A stretch of DNA of 64,000 nt from an uncultured Oscillospiraceae bacterium (GCA_905197685.1 CAJJZS010000003.1:201031-265030), one strand, 5' to 3'. Positions 51,234-60,807 are shown, counted from the stretch's first letter. The notes: generated from the letters alone by a model not told the origin. Program-made: numbers and translations.

Positions 51234-54200
51234 ATGGAGCAGAAACCATATTTTTTAGGATTGGATATCGGAACGGATTCGGTCGGTTGGGCAGTAACCG
51301 ATACAGAATATCGGATTAGAAAAGAAAACGGCAAGGCTTTGTGGGGAGTTCGTCTGTTTGATTCGGCAGAAACTGCGGAGGAACGCAGAAACAGCCGTGT
51401 TTCCAGAAGAAGAATCGAGCGTCGCCGTCAAAGATGTCAGTGGTTGGAAGAAGTTTTTTCTGAAGCAATCGGTTCGATAGATCCGGCATTTTTTCAAAGA
51501 CTCAGGGAAAGCAAATTTCAGGAGGAGGACAAACAGGCGGATTTTCCGTTGGGAAAATATACGCTGTTTGGAGAGAAAGATTACTCGGACAAAACATATT
51601 ATCGAGAATATCCCACAATTTATCACCTGCGCAAGGCATTGATAGAAAGTGAAAAAACGTTTGATGTGCGGTTGGTATATTTGGCGGTACATCACATCAT
51701 GAAATATCGCGGACATTTTTTATACGGGGATCTTTCTTTGGATATGATTTCTCCGGAAGCCGGCTTAGAACGCTTGCAGAATGAACTGGAGCGGGAATTT
51801 GAGCAGACCGTTTCGGTGAAAGATTTTGCCGCACTTCGGGAAACGCTGACTTCACATTCCCTTAACAAGACCCAGAAGAAAAAGAAGCTGAGCGAACTGT
51901 TTGGAGTAAGCAAGAAGGACGGACCTCTTTATGCGGTGACAGAACTGCTTTCAGGGGCGAAAGTTTCGTTGGATTCACTGTACGGAGAGAAGATAGAGGC
52001 GGAAGATTTATCAAAAATAAGTCTGGAAGATGATTTTGATACGATCAAAGACAAATTAATGGCAATTTTAGATGACCGTATAGAACTGATTTTAGCCATC
52101 AAAGAAATCTATGACTGGGCTCTGTTAGAATCCATTCGGAGCGGAGAAAGGTATCTTTCGGTTGCAAAGGTAAAATCCTATGAAAAGCACAAAGCAGATT
52201 TATTGCTGTTAAAACAGGCAGTGAAGCAGACAGAGGACAAGGAGCTGTATCGAGAGATTTTCCATATCAGCAAAAAGGGCCTCAACAATTACCCGGCTTA
52301 CAGCGGAAAAGATGCGAAAAACTACCGCTGCAACAGCGAAGATTTTGGCAAATATCTGATTAAAAAATTAAAACCGTATCAGGATAAGATACCGACGATT
52401 GCGGATATTTTTGTTCAGCTGGAGGAAGGAACCTTTCTGCCCAAGCAAACCACCAAGGATAACGGAATAATCCCCCATCAGCTGCATGAGTTGGAATTGG
52501 TAAAGATTTTGGAAAACGCTTCTGCGTACCTTCCGTTTCTTCTGGAAAAGGACGAAAGCGGACTGACAAAGGCAGAACAGATTCATCAAATGTTCTGTTT
52601 TCAAATTCCGTATTATGTCGGTCCGCTCAATGCCGATTCCGCGCACAGCTGGATTGTGCGAAAGGAAGAAAAAATTTATCCGTGGAACTTTTCGCAGATA
52701 GTTGATTTAGAGCAGTGCAGGGAAAACTTTATTACCCGAATGACCGCAAAATGCAGTTATATCGGGGAAGATGTTTTGCCCAAATCATCTCTGCTGTACA
52801 GTAAATATATGGTTCTGAATGAAATCAACAAATTAAAGGTAAACGGCAGCGCGATTTCTGTTCAGACAAAGCAGAATATCTATCGGGATTTATTTTTAAC
52901 GGGGAAAAAGGTAAGCCATGCAAAACTGAGAACCTATCTGAATTTGGACAAGGAGGATATCCTCAGCGGATTAGACGGAGATGTTTCGGCGTCGCTCGCC
53001 ATGTGGAAACAGTACGAATGGTTGTTGGAAAAATCGGAGACAGACGGTTTTGAAATTGCAGAGGACATTATCCGCCACATCACCCTGTTCGGAAAGGATA
53101 AGAAGCTGCTTGCAGGGTGGATTGCCAAGACTTACGGAGATATTCTTACTTTGCAGGAGCAGAAAAGAGCGTTGTCTGTTCCGTGCAGCGGCTGGGGAAA
53201 GCTGTCCCGCGCCTTTTTAACAGAGATTTATCATATTGACCCGCAAACCGGCGAGGCAAGCTCTATCATGGATTTGCTGTGGAACACCAACGATAATCTG
53301 ATGGAGCTGCTCGGCGGAAAATATACCTTTGGGCAGGCAGTAGCGGAATACCGAGCGAAAAAGAGGAACAGTCAGGGAGAAACCTTGCAGGAATATCTGG
53401 ACGAAAGTTACGCTTCCCCTTCGATTAAGCGGGCAATCCATCAGACAATAGCTATTGTCGGAGAGCTGGAAGGTATTATGAAATGTCCTCCGAAGCGTAT
53501 TTTTGTAGAGATGGCAAGAGATACCGAAAAGAACGGGAAAAAAGGAATCCGAACCGTTTCCAGAAAACAGGAGCTGACAGCTTTGTATGAAAAATGCGGG
53601 GAAGAATGTAACGCCCTGTACGAGCAGCTTTCCGACCTGTCCGATGGAGCGCTGCGCAGGGACAAGCTGTATCTCTATTACACCCAGATGGGGAAATGTA
53701 TGTACAGTGGGGAAGCGATTGACTTAAACCGTCTGGAAAGCGACTACGACATTGACCATATCTACCCGCAGAGCAAGACGAAAGATGACAGTATTCACAA
53801 CCGTGTTTTGGTAAGACGGAATCTGAATGCGGACAAATCGGACAATTATCCGATTTCTTCGGGAATCAGACAGAAGATGCAGCCGTTTTGGACAATGCTT
53901 CGGAAAAAGGAGCTGATCTCTGCGAAAAAATATGAGCGTTTGATTCGTACAACCGGTTTTAGTGTGGAAGAGCAGGCAGGATTTATTGCGCGGCAGTTGG
54001 TGGAAACCAGACAATCCTGTAAAATTGTTGCAGAACTGTTGGGTAAACGATTCGGAAATCAGACAGAAATCGTTTATGTAAAGGCAGGAAATGTGTCTGA
54101 TTTTAGAAGAGATCAGCGTATTACCAAAGATGGGATTCAAAAAATGTCGTATGAATGTAAGAAAAATGAGGATGATACCGATCAGGACCCTGTTTTTGTG

Positions 54201-55304
54201 AAATGCAGGGATGTCAATGATTTCCACCATGCAAAGGACGCTTATTTAAATATCGTAGTTGGAAATGTGTATCATCTGAAATTTACAAAAAATCCAATCC
54301 GGTTTGTGAAAGAGCAGCAGCAAAACAATCGGAAGTATAGCCTCAACCGTGTGTTTGCTTATGATGTTTTGCGTAACGGGGAAAAGGCGTGGACTGCGGG
54401 AACGCAGGGAAGCATTGATATTGTGCGAAAAACAATGAGAAAAAACAATATTTTGTTTACCCGACGCGCATCACAGGTGAAAGGCTGTTTGTTTGATCAA
54501 CAAATTGTGCCAAAAGGACAGGGACAAGCGTCAATCAAGAGTTCCGACCCGAGAATGAGCGTTGAAAAATACGGTGGATATAATAAGATAAGCGGCGCAT
54601 ATTTTACTTTGGTGGAACATACCAACAAGAAAAAACGGATTCGTTCGCTGGAAGCGGTTTATTTGATGAACCGGGAAATGTACGAAAAAGAGCCGGAACG
54701 ATATTGCCGGGAAGTTTTGGGGCTGGAACAGCCGAAGGTACTGATACCGAAGATAAAAATCAACTCCTTGGTATCCTATGACGGATTCCGTATGCACATT
54801 TCGGGCAGAACAGGATTGCAGATTATTTATAAAAATGCAAATCCGTTGATTATTGCTCCGGAGTGGCATGTGTATGTGAAAAATATCTCCAAATATCTGG
54901 AACGGTGCAGGCAGGCGGGAAAGGATTTGGAAATAACCTCTTTTGACAAACTGTCTGCGGAGCAAAATCAAGCTTTATATGATTTGTTGGTTGAAAAACT
55001 GGAAAATACAGTTTATGGGAAAAAGTTTGAAACCCCGGCTAATACCTTAAAAGAAAACCGACAACCCTTTGCAGCCCTTTGCGTACCGAATCAGTGCCGT
55101 ATTTTGATACAGATTTTTAATTTATTTGCCAATAATTCGGCAAGCGCAGACTTAAAACTGTTGAACGGAAAAGCAGGAATCGGAATTTTATATACTTCCA
55201 AAAATTTAAACAATAGAAAAGAGCATACATTCCGGCTGATTCATCAGTCCGTTACCGGATTTTTTGAGCAAGAGGTTGACCTGTTGGCGGAGGAAATCCG
55301 ATGA
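51234..55304 (+). CDS. cas9: CRISPR-associated endonuclease Cas9, type II-A
   Basis: RNA-guided nuclease, 1356 aa, close to the S. pyogenes protein (1368). RuvC-I LGLDIGTDSVGWAV with D11; Arg-rich bridge helix (NSRVSRRRIERRRQRCQWLEE); recognition lobe to about residue 740; RuvC-II IFVEMARD with E759; HNH YDIDHIYPQSK with H842; RuvC-III NDFHHAKDAYLNIVVGN with H999 and D1002. The C-terminal PAM-interacting part starts near 1130. All catalytic residues are present. ATG at 51234 with AGGAGG 6 nt upstream; an in-frame GTG at 51174 lies in the tracrRNA and is rejected. It overlaps cas1 by ATGA. PAM is unknown. Confidence 0.97.
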   Translation: MEQKPYFLGLDIGTDSVGWAVTDTEYRIRKENGKALWGVRLFDSAETAEERRNSRVSRRRIERRRQRCQWLEEVFSEAIGSIDPAFFQRLRESKFQEEDKQADFPLGKYTLFGEKDYSDKTYYREYPTIYHLRKALIESEKTFDVRLVYLAVHHIMKYRGHFLYGDLSLDMISPEAGLERLQNELEREFEQTVSVKDFAALRETLTSHSLNKTQKKKKLSELFGVSKKDGPLYAVTELLSGAKVSLDSLYGEKIEAEDLSKISLEDDFDTIKDKLMAILDDRIELILAIKEIYDWALLESIRSGERYLSVAKVKSYEKHKADLLLLKQAVKQTEDKELYREIFHISKKGLNNYPAYSGKDAKNYRCNSEDFGKYLIKKLKPYQDKIPTIADIFVQLEEGTFLPKQTTKDNGIIPHQLHELELVKILENASAYLPFLLEKDESGLTKAEQIHQMFCFQIPYYVGPLNADSAHSWIVRKEEKIYPWNFSQIVDLEQCRENFITRMTAKCSYIGEDVLPKSSLLYSKYMVLNEINKLKVNGSAISVQTKQNIYRDLFLTGKKVSHAKLRTYLNLDKEDILSGLDGDVSASLAMWKQYEWLLEKSETDGFEIAEDIIRHITLFGKDKKLLAGWIAKTYGDILTLQEQKRALSVPCSGWGKLSRAFLTEIYHIDPQTGEASSIMDLLWNTNDNLMELLGGKYTFGQAVAEYRAKKRNSQGETLQEYLDESYASPSIKRAIHQTIAIVGELEGIMKCPPKRIFVEMARDTEKNGKKGIRTVSRKQELTALYEKCGEECNALYEQLSDLSDGALRRDKLYLYYTQMGKCMYSGEAIDLNRLESDYDIDHIYPQSKTKDDSIHNRVLVRRNLNADKSDNYPISSGIRQKMQPFWTMLRKKELISAKKYERLIRTTGFSVEEQAGFIARQLVETRQSCKIVAELLGKRFGNQTEIVYVKAGNVSDFRRDQRITKDGIQKMSYECKKNEDDTDQDPVFVKCRDVNDFHHAKDAYLNIVVGNVYHLKFTKNPIRFVKEQQQNNRKYSLNRVFAYDVLRNGEKAWTAGTQGSIDIVRKTMRKNNILFTRRASQVKGCLFDQQIVPKGQGQASIKSSDPRMSVEKYGGYNKISGAYFTLVEHTNKKKRIRSLEAVYLMNREMYEKEPERYCREVLGLEQPKVLIPKIKINSLVSYDGFRMHISGRTGLQIIYKNANPLIIAPEWHVYVKNISKYLERCRQAGKDLEITSFDKLSAEQNQALYDLLVEKLENTVYGKKFETPANTLKENRQPFAALCVPNQCRILIQIFNLFANNSASADLKLLNGKAGIGILYTSKNLNNRKEHTFRLIHQSVTGFFEQEVDLLAEEIR

Positions 55305-56176
55305 GCTGGCGGACGGTGGTTATCGGCAGCAACGCAAAACTGGACTACAAGATGGAATATCTTGTAGTCCGCACCCTGGAGGAGGTAAAGCGGATTCATC
55401 TGAGCGAGATCGGTGTACTGATTTTAGAAAGTACCGCCGTTTCACTGACCTCTTACCTGATGTGTGAGCTGGTTCAAAGAAAAATAAAGGTGATTGTCTG
55501 TGACCACGAACGCAACCCCTGCGCGGAGCTGATTCCTACCTGCGGATGCCATGACGGCAGCGCAAAGATTCATCAGCAGTTAAAATGGTCCGAGGGGAAT
55601 TGTAAGCAGGTTTGGACCGAGATTGTCAGACGAAAAATACAATGTCAGAAAAACCATTTAGAGCGGAGAGGATTTGCGCAGGCGGAATATTTAGAGGAAT
55701 ATTTGGAGCAGCTTCAATGGAACGATTCGACTAACCGGGAAGGTCTTGCGGCAAAGGTTTATTTCGGTGCGCTGTTCGGCGGTCGGTTTACACGCACAGA
55801 AGACTGTCCGATAAACGCAGCTTTAAATTACGGATACAGTTTGCTGCTTTCGGTTATCAATCGGGAAATATCGGCTGCCGGATATCTGAATCAGCTGGGA
55901 ATTTGCCACCCAAACACCTATAACCCGTTTAACTTTGGCTGTGATTTGATAGAACCGCTCCGCCCGATTGTGGACAGCGCGGTGGCAGACCTGAATCCGC
56001 AAAAGTTTGAAAAGGAGGAAAAGTTGGTTTTACTCGGTCTTTTCAACAAAGAAGTGCAGTATGACGGAAAAAAACAGTACCTGCTTTATGCAATCCGCCT
56101 GTACTGTAACAGTATTTTTCGCAGCTTGGAAAGCGGGGAAATTTCAGAAATCAAATGGATTGAGTATGGAAGGTAG
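55301..56176 (+). CDS. cas1: CRISPR integrase Cas1, type II-A
   Basis: With Cas2 forms the complex that inserts new spacers at the leader end. The 291-aa protein starts MSWRTVVIGSNAKLDYKMEYLVVRT as in II-A Cas1. The metal residues are in LNYGYSLLLS, the GICHPNTYNPFNFGCDLIEPLRPIVD segment (His and Asp/Glu), typical of the family. Its ATG overlaps the cas9 stop. Next gene cas2 begins 4 nt after its stop, with the ribosome site inside cas1. Confidence 0.96.
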   Translation: MSWRTVVIGSNAKLDYKMEYLVVRTLEEVKRIHLSEIGVLILESTAVSLTSYLMCELVQRKIKVIVCDHERNPCAELIPTCGCHDGSAKIHQQLKWSEGNCKQVWTEIVRRKIQCQKNHLERRGFAQAEYLEEYLEQLQWNDSTNREGLAAKVYFGALFGGRFTRTEDCPINAALNYGYSLLLSVINREISAAGYLNQLGICHPNTYNPFNFGCDLIEPLRPIVDSAVADLNPQKFEKEEKLVLLGLFNKEVQYDGKKQYLLYAIRLYCNSIFRSLESGEISEIKWIEYGR

Positions 56177-56180
56177 ATTT

Positions 56181-56486
56181 ATGCGCGTCATTGTATTTTT
56201 TGATCTTCCGGTGGGAACTTCGGCAGAAAGAAGGGCATATTCCCGCTTTCGTCAAGGGTTAATCAAGGACGGGTTTTTGATGATGCAGGAATCGGTTTAC
56301 TGCAAACTGGCATTAAACCCCACCGCCGCGAAAGGAATTATGGATTCGGTGCGGGAGCGGCGACCAGAAAAGGGTTTGATACAGATGCTTACGGTGACAG
56401 AGAAACAATTTTCCAGAATGGAACTGGTGTTGGGAGAATATCATTCTCAGATTATTGACAATGAAGAAAGGTTAGTGATTTTATGA
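56181..56486 (+). CDS. cas2: CRISPR-associated Cas2
   Basis: Small adaptation protein that bridges two Cas1 dimers. The 101-aa sequence MRVIVFFDLPVGTSAERRAY shows the Cas2 start with the ferredoxin-like Asp (FFDLP), followed by FRQGLIKDGFLMMQESVYCKL. ATG at 56181 has GGAAGG 8 nt upstream; an in-frame ATG at 56166 has none. It overlaps csn2 by ATGA, showing one adaptation transcript. Confidence 0.95.
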   Translation: MRVIVFFDLPVGTSAERRAYSRFRQGLIKDGFLMMQESVYCKLALNPTAAKGIMDSVRERRPEKGLIQMLTVTEKQFSRMELVLGEYHSQIIDNEERLVIL

Positions 56487-57160
56487 GGCTGAGCCATCCG
56501 ATGTTTTCTGCCCCGATTGTTTGGAAAGAGGGAAGAATTCCGGTTTTGGTGTTGGAGCATCCACAGACATTTCGCAGCATGGTGTTTTCGCTTGGCAGAC
56601 AGGCTCGGGGAGAGGACGGGGACTTTGTCCTCTCCCTGGATTTTGAGCCGATGGACTGCGCGGAGCATCTCCATGTTATTTTTGATTACACTTCCCTTGC
56701 TTTGGATGACAGAAAGTTGCAAAACCGTTTTCAGGCTTTTTTGCAATCGTTGGTGCACGAGGAACTGGCAGAAAAAACCGACTGTTTGCAGCAAACAATC
56801 GTACAGTATTTACGGGATTTTTGTACTTATTTGGATTATCCCGTTTCTTTTTGCGAGGGAGAGTATGTTCTGCCACTGTTAAAAGCGCTGAAGTGTCAGC
56901 CGACGCTGAATGCGGAACATCCTTTGGAAAGGTTGATGCAATATATAGAGCTGTATCACGGCTTTATGAAGGAACAGTGCTTTGTGCTGGTTCATGCGCA
57001 TTGTTATTTCTCCGAGCAGGAACTTTCGGAACTGTACCGTATGGCAGCCTATCAAAAGTGGAAAATTTTTTTGGTTGAGCAGCATTTTTCTTCGCCGCTG
57101 CCGCAGGAAGATGTGTTTTTGATAGACGAGAGTTTTTGTGAACTGCATCTTGATTCTTGA
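56483..57160 (+). CDS. csn2: CRISPR-associated Csn2, type II-A
   Basis: Csn2 forms a DNA-binding ring needed for spacer acquisition in subtype II-A; its presence fixes the subtype. The 225-aa protein opens MRLSHPMFSAPIVWKEGRIPVLVLEHPQTFRSMV, the Csn2 start, and ends VEQHFSSPLPQEDVFLIDESFCEL, with the strand pattern of the family. Sequence is diverged from the streptococcal proteins. It directly precedes the leader and array. Confidence 0.92.
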   Translation: MRLSHPMFSAPIVWKEGRIPVLVLEHPQTFRSMVFSLGRQARGEDGDFVLSLDFEPMDCAEHLHVIFDYTSLALDDRKLQNRFQAFLQSLVHEELAEKTDCLQQTIVQYLRDFCTYLDYPVSFCEGEYVLPLLKALKCQPTLNAEHPLERLMQYIELYHGFMKEQCFVLVHAHCYFSEQELSELYRMAAYQKWKIFLVEQHFSSPLPQEDVFLIDESFCELHLDS

Positions 57161-57232
57161 AAAAAATTGCTGTATACTGGTAATATTATCTAAAATAACA
57201 CAGCGTGTGTCATGATGTTTCTCTAACTTGAG
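57157..57232 (+). promoter_or_regulatory. CRISPR leader and pre-crRNA promoter
   Basis: TTGAAA (57157-57162), 18-nt spacer, TAATAT (57181-57186). The leader ends ACTTGAG at the first repeat, like the II-A leader anchor (ATTTGAG in S. thermophilus CRISPR1). TCTAAAATAACAC (57189-57201) is the exact inverse of a repeat segment, near the predicted transcript start. Confidence 0.7.
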
Positions 57233-58311
57233 GTTTGAGAGTCGTGTTATTTTAGAGATTAGGAAAACAAAATTCATCCAATCGGATTGCCTGTAAATGT
57301 TTGAGAGTCGTGTTATTTTAGAGATTAGGAAAACGAACGCCGAAAGCGTGTTGCGAAAACTTAGGTTTGAGAGTCGTGTTATTTTAGAGATTAGGAAAAC
57401 CCGACCGCCTTTTCCCGGAGTATTCTACTGGTTTGAGAGTCGTGTTATTTTAGAGATTAGGAAAACTCCCGATACTTGGTCGGTTATCCAGCCGCCGTTT
57501 GAGAGTCGTGTTATTTTAGAGATTAGGAAAACATCAAGCACGTTAACCATTACCAGCGGTGCGTTTGAGAGTCGTGTTATTCTAGAGATTAGGAAAACTC
57601 ATTCTCTCAGTCCTTTCCTTTTACTTTAGTTTGAGAGTCGTGTTATTTTAGAGATTAGGAAAACTTTGATGGTGTCCAGATAGAGCTTTTCTCGGTTTGA
57701 GAGTTATGTTATTTTAGAGATTAGGAAAACGCTCGTTTTATTCTTCTGACAAAATTGTCGGTTTGAGAGTTATGTTATTTTAGAAACTAGGAAAACGCTC
57801 GTTTTATTCTTCTGACAAAATTGTCGGTTTGAGAGTTATGTTATTTTAGAAACTAGGAAAACTCCCCACCCGTTAAATGCTTCATACGGCTGTTTGAGAG
57901 TTATGTTATTTTAGAAACTAGGAAAACTTGGGCGAGCTTGCAAAGAAACGTCGTTCCGTTTGAGAGTTATGTTATTTTAGAGATTAGGAAAACAAAAAGA
58001 TGGATACAGTTTAGAGGAGCAGAGTTTGAGAGTTATGTTATTTTAGAGATTAGGAAAACATGAAGATTCCTCATTTGCAAGCATCTGATGTTTGAGAGTT
58101 ATGTTATTTTAGAGATTAGGAAAACTTTAGTAAACATCACATCTTTTGACGGACTGTTTGAGAGTCGTGTTATTTTAGAGGTCGGGAAAATGTGCAGTCT
58201 ATAAATTACCGGACAATATCTGTTTAAAAGTCATCTTATTTTAGATGCAAGAAAAACAAAAAATATAGTTTGGTAGTTTGAGAGTTATATTATTTTAGTG
58301 AATAGGAAAGT
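57233..58311 (+). CRISPR. type II-A CRISPR array, 17 repeats
   Basis: Repeats of 36 nt begin GTTTGAGAG and end AGATTAGGAAAAC, period 66 (spacer 30). Repeats start at 57233, 57299, 57365, 57431, 57497, 57563, 57629, 57695, 57761, 57827, 57892, 57958, 58024, 58090, 58156, 58222 and 58276. Most spacers are 30 nt; the tenth is 29 and the last is 18. Spacers 8 and 9 are the same. Repeat versions: GTCGTG type at 1-7, GTTATG type from 8, GAAACT variant at 9-11. The last three are decayed, marking the distal end. Spacer targets could not be searched. Confidence 0.98.
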
Positions 58312-58336
58312 TCTGCCTGTGGGCAGGGCTTTTTTA
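58311..58336 (+). terminator. terminator after the array
   Basis: Short stem CTGCC-N4-GGCAG then GGCTTTTTTATTTT. Confidence 0.5.
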
Positions 58337-58490
58337 TTTTGCTTTTTGAAGGAATCGGTCGATAAAAAATTGGTATTATCTACAAAAACAAGGTGATTTG
58401 TGTGGAAGATTTATAGAAAATAAAAGTTTTTACTTTATTTTTAAGGAAAGGGGTGTTATAATTTTAGGAAAAACCGGGAGGTGCTTTTTT

Positions 58491-59882
58491 ATGGAATTAT
58501 TGCAAAAAACAATCGAACAGATTCGCAGAGAGTACGGTTTGGCAGGCGGAATTTTGGTAGCGGTGAAAAACGGAAAAACGCTGCTGAAAGAGAGCTTTGG
58601 CGATGCCAATGCAGAAACAGGAAAGAAGAACGATAACAAGACGCTGTTTCAGATTGCGTCCTGCTCCAAAGCGTTTACAACGATGGTAGCGGGTCAGCTG
58701 TGCGAAGAGGGGAAAATGACATGGGATACTCCGGTTAAGCAGCTGATACCGGACTTCAGAATGGCAGACAAATATGCGGAAGAACACGTTACCCCTCGAG
58801 ATATGGCGTGCCATCGCACCGGATTGTGCCGCCACGATGTAATGAGAACCTTTGTTCGGGAGGATAGGGCAGACTTGGTGCGCCGAATTGCCTATTTTCC
58901 GCCGGCATTCGGCTTTCGTGAAAAGTATAACTATCAAAACCAGATGTATGTTGCTTTGGGATATCTGTGTGAGCGCTTGACCGGAAAAACCTGGGAAGAG
59001 CTGCTGAAAGAACGAATCGGCGACCCTCTGGGTATGGATATGTATTTCAGGGGAATTGACAGCATTGAGGATAAAAACGCAGCGATGCCTTACGCGCAGG
59101 AAAACGGCAAAATTTACCGTGTGCCGGAGGTGGTAGGCAAAGCAAGCAATCCGTGCGGCGGATTATATACCAACCTAGACAGCCTGGAGCGTTGGATTCT
59201 TATGTTGGCAAACGGCGGCGAGCTGGACGGAAAGCGTTTGATCAGCCCGAACGGTTTTGCAGAGCTGATTAAGCCGAATATTTGTATTCCGGGACGCTCG
59301 GCGCACCCGCAGGAACTGCAAAAGTCTTACGCTTTGGCATGGATTACCGCAGTGTATAAGGGTCACCCGGTCGCTTTCCATTCGGGAGGAACCAACGGTT
59401 TTAATTCGATGGTAGGATTTTTCCCGGAAGAAAATGCCGCATACGCTCTTTCGTTAAATACGGTGGACACACCGGCTCTCAACTGCTTAAAATATTTACT
59501 GTGCGACCTGCTGTTGGACGATTTGCAGGAGGATTATTCTTTCTTAATCGAGGCTTACAAGCGCACTGTTAACCTGGGACCGGATTATACCGAAGAGGAA
59601 AGAAAAACGATTGCGTTAAGCGAGCAGGAAGCGCAGAAATATATCGGTCAATACTACAATCCCGGATACGGCGTGATGGAGTTTGTTTATCAGGACGGTC
59701 ACCTGCGCCAGAAATACGGTTTGATGGACCAGGAGTTTGATTATCTCGGAAACGGGAAGTTTGTCGGCTTTGAGGTAATGGATACCCGCACCTACCGCGC
59801 AGATTTTAACAAGGACGGCAATCTTTCAATGCGCCTTTCCACCGATGCGGTCTGCCCGATTTTTTTTGAACGGGTGAAGTAG
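58491..59882 (+). CDS. serine hydrolase, class C beta-lactamase / penicillin-binding protein-like
   Basis: A 463-aa protein of the beta-lactamase/transpeptidase-like family. Active-site SCSKAF (S-x-x-K) near residue 58 follows TLFQIAS; YNYQNQMYVALGY holds the Y-x-N motif; HSGGTNGFNSM is the K-T/H-x-G equivalent. A C-terminal beta-sandwich domain (~100 residues, GQYYNPGYGVMEFVYQDGHLRQKYG) is found in DUF3471-type hydrolases. There is no signal peptide, so it may be cytoplasmic. GGGAGGTG precedes the ATG; TATAAT is at 58457-58462. It lies 23 nt before the APH-like gene and is probably cotranscribed. Resistance function is not implied. Confidence 0.87.
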   Translation: MELLQKTIEQIRREYGLAGGILVAVKNGKTLLKESFGDANAETGKKNDNKTLFQIASCSKAFTTMVAGQLCEEGKMTWDTPVKQLIPDFRMADKYAEEHVTPRDMACHRTGLCRHDVMRTFVREDRADLVRRIAYFPPAFGFREKYNYQNQMYVALGYLCERLTGKTWEELLKERIGDPLGMDMYFRGIDSIEDKNAAMPYAQENGKIYRVPEVVGKASNPCGGLYTNLDSLERWILMLANGGELDGKRLISPNGFAELIKPNICIPGRSAHPQELQKSYALAWITAVYKGHPVAFHSGGTNGFNSMVGFFPEENAAYALSLNTVDTPALNCLKYLLCDLLLDDLQEDYSFLIEAYKRTVNLGPDYTEEERKTIALSEQEAQKYIGQYYNPGYGVMEFVYQDGHLRQKYGLMDQEFDYLGNGKFVGFEVMDTRTYRADFNKDGNLSMRLSTDAVCPIFFERVK

Positions 59883-59905
59883 TAAAGTGTAAGGGGAAAA
59901 GAAAA

Positions 59906-60802
59906 ATGCTGCCGGAAGAGATAGTAAGCGCAGAGCCGATAGAAAAAGGTTGGTCGGTTGACCGAAAATATTGCCTGACCTTAAAAAATGCAGAGAAAAG
60001 ACTGCTTCGCATTACCCCGCATGACAAGAAAAAGGACAGAAAACAGCTATTTTTGATGATGCAGAAGGTGGCAGACTTGGGTGTGCCGACCTGTAAAGCG
60101 TTGGAACTGGGGGAATGTGAGCAGGGAACCTACCTAATCTATGAATGGATTGATGGGGAGGACGCAGAAACGGTTGTGCCGTATCTGCCAAAACAAGGAC
60201 AGTATCGGCTTGGCGTGCAGTCGGGAAAAATCTTGAAGAAGATTCATTCTGTTCCCGCTCCCGAATCGACAGAGGAATGGTCAGCTCGATTTTCTAAAAA
60301 AGCAGACCGAAATATTCGACTTTATCGGGAGTGTCCGCTTTCATTTGACGGCGCGGAAGAAATTATTAACTATCTCAATCAAAATCGCAGCTTGCTGAAA
60401 AACCGTCCACAGTGCTTTCATCATGGGGATTACCATATCGGAAATATGATGATAGCAAACGGAAGGCTTGTAGTGATTGATTTTGACCGCTTTGATTTCG
60501 GCGACCCGTGGGAAGAATTTAACCGTATCGTTTGGTGCGCGCAGAAGGTTCCTATTTTTGGCGCAGGAATGATAGACGGTTACTTTGATTGCTCCGTACC
60601 GCAGGAATTTTGGAAAACCCTTGCCTTTTATATCGGCAGTAATATGCTAAGTTCTCTTCCGTGGGCAGTTCCGTTTGGAGAAAAACAAATCGAAGTAATG
60701 CTGCGTCAGGCGAAAGAAGTGATGGGGTGGTATCAGAATTTTACCACCGTTTTCCCCTCATGGTATCGGCAAAGCAAGCAGGAAATTTGGGAGAAAATAT
60801 AG
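59906..60802 (+). CDS. aminoglycoside phosphotransferase (APH) family kinase
   Basis: A 298-aa small-molecule kinase. HHGDYHIGNMM holds the catalytic Asp and Asn (Brenner motif) and VIDFDRFDFGDPWEEFNR holds the Mg2+-binding Asp. An N-terminal ATP lobe (RLLRITPHDKKKDRKQ, YLIYEWIDGED) precedes. Similar proteins in Clostridia phosphorylate diverse substrates, and few are true resistance enzymes. GGGGAAAAG precedes the ATG. It follows the serine hydrolase by 23 nt. Substrate unknown. Confidence 0.87.
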   Translation: MLPEEIVSAEPIEKGWSVDRKYCLTLKNAEKRLLRITPHDKKKDRKQLFLMMQKVADLGVPTCKALELGECEQGTYLIYEWIDGEDAETVVPYLPKQGQYRLGVQSGKILKKIHSVPAPESTEEWSARFSKKADRNIRLYRECPLSFDGAEEIINYLNQNRSLLKNRPQCFHHGDYHIGNMMIANGRLVVIDFDRFDFGDPWEEFNRIVWCAQKVPIFGAGMIDGYFDCSVPQEFWKTLAFYIGSNMLSSLPWAVPFGEKQIEVMLRQAKEVMGWYQNFTTVFPSWYRQSKQEIWEKI

Positions 60803-60807
60803 GATAT

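Noticed and set aside
57297..57629. 110-codon frame with a repeated peptide
   Set aside because: It is the translation of CRISPR repeats (66 nt is a multiple of three).
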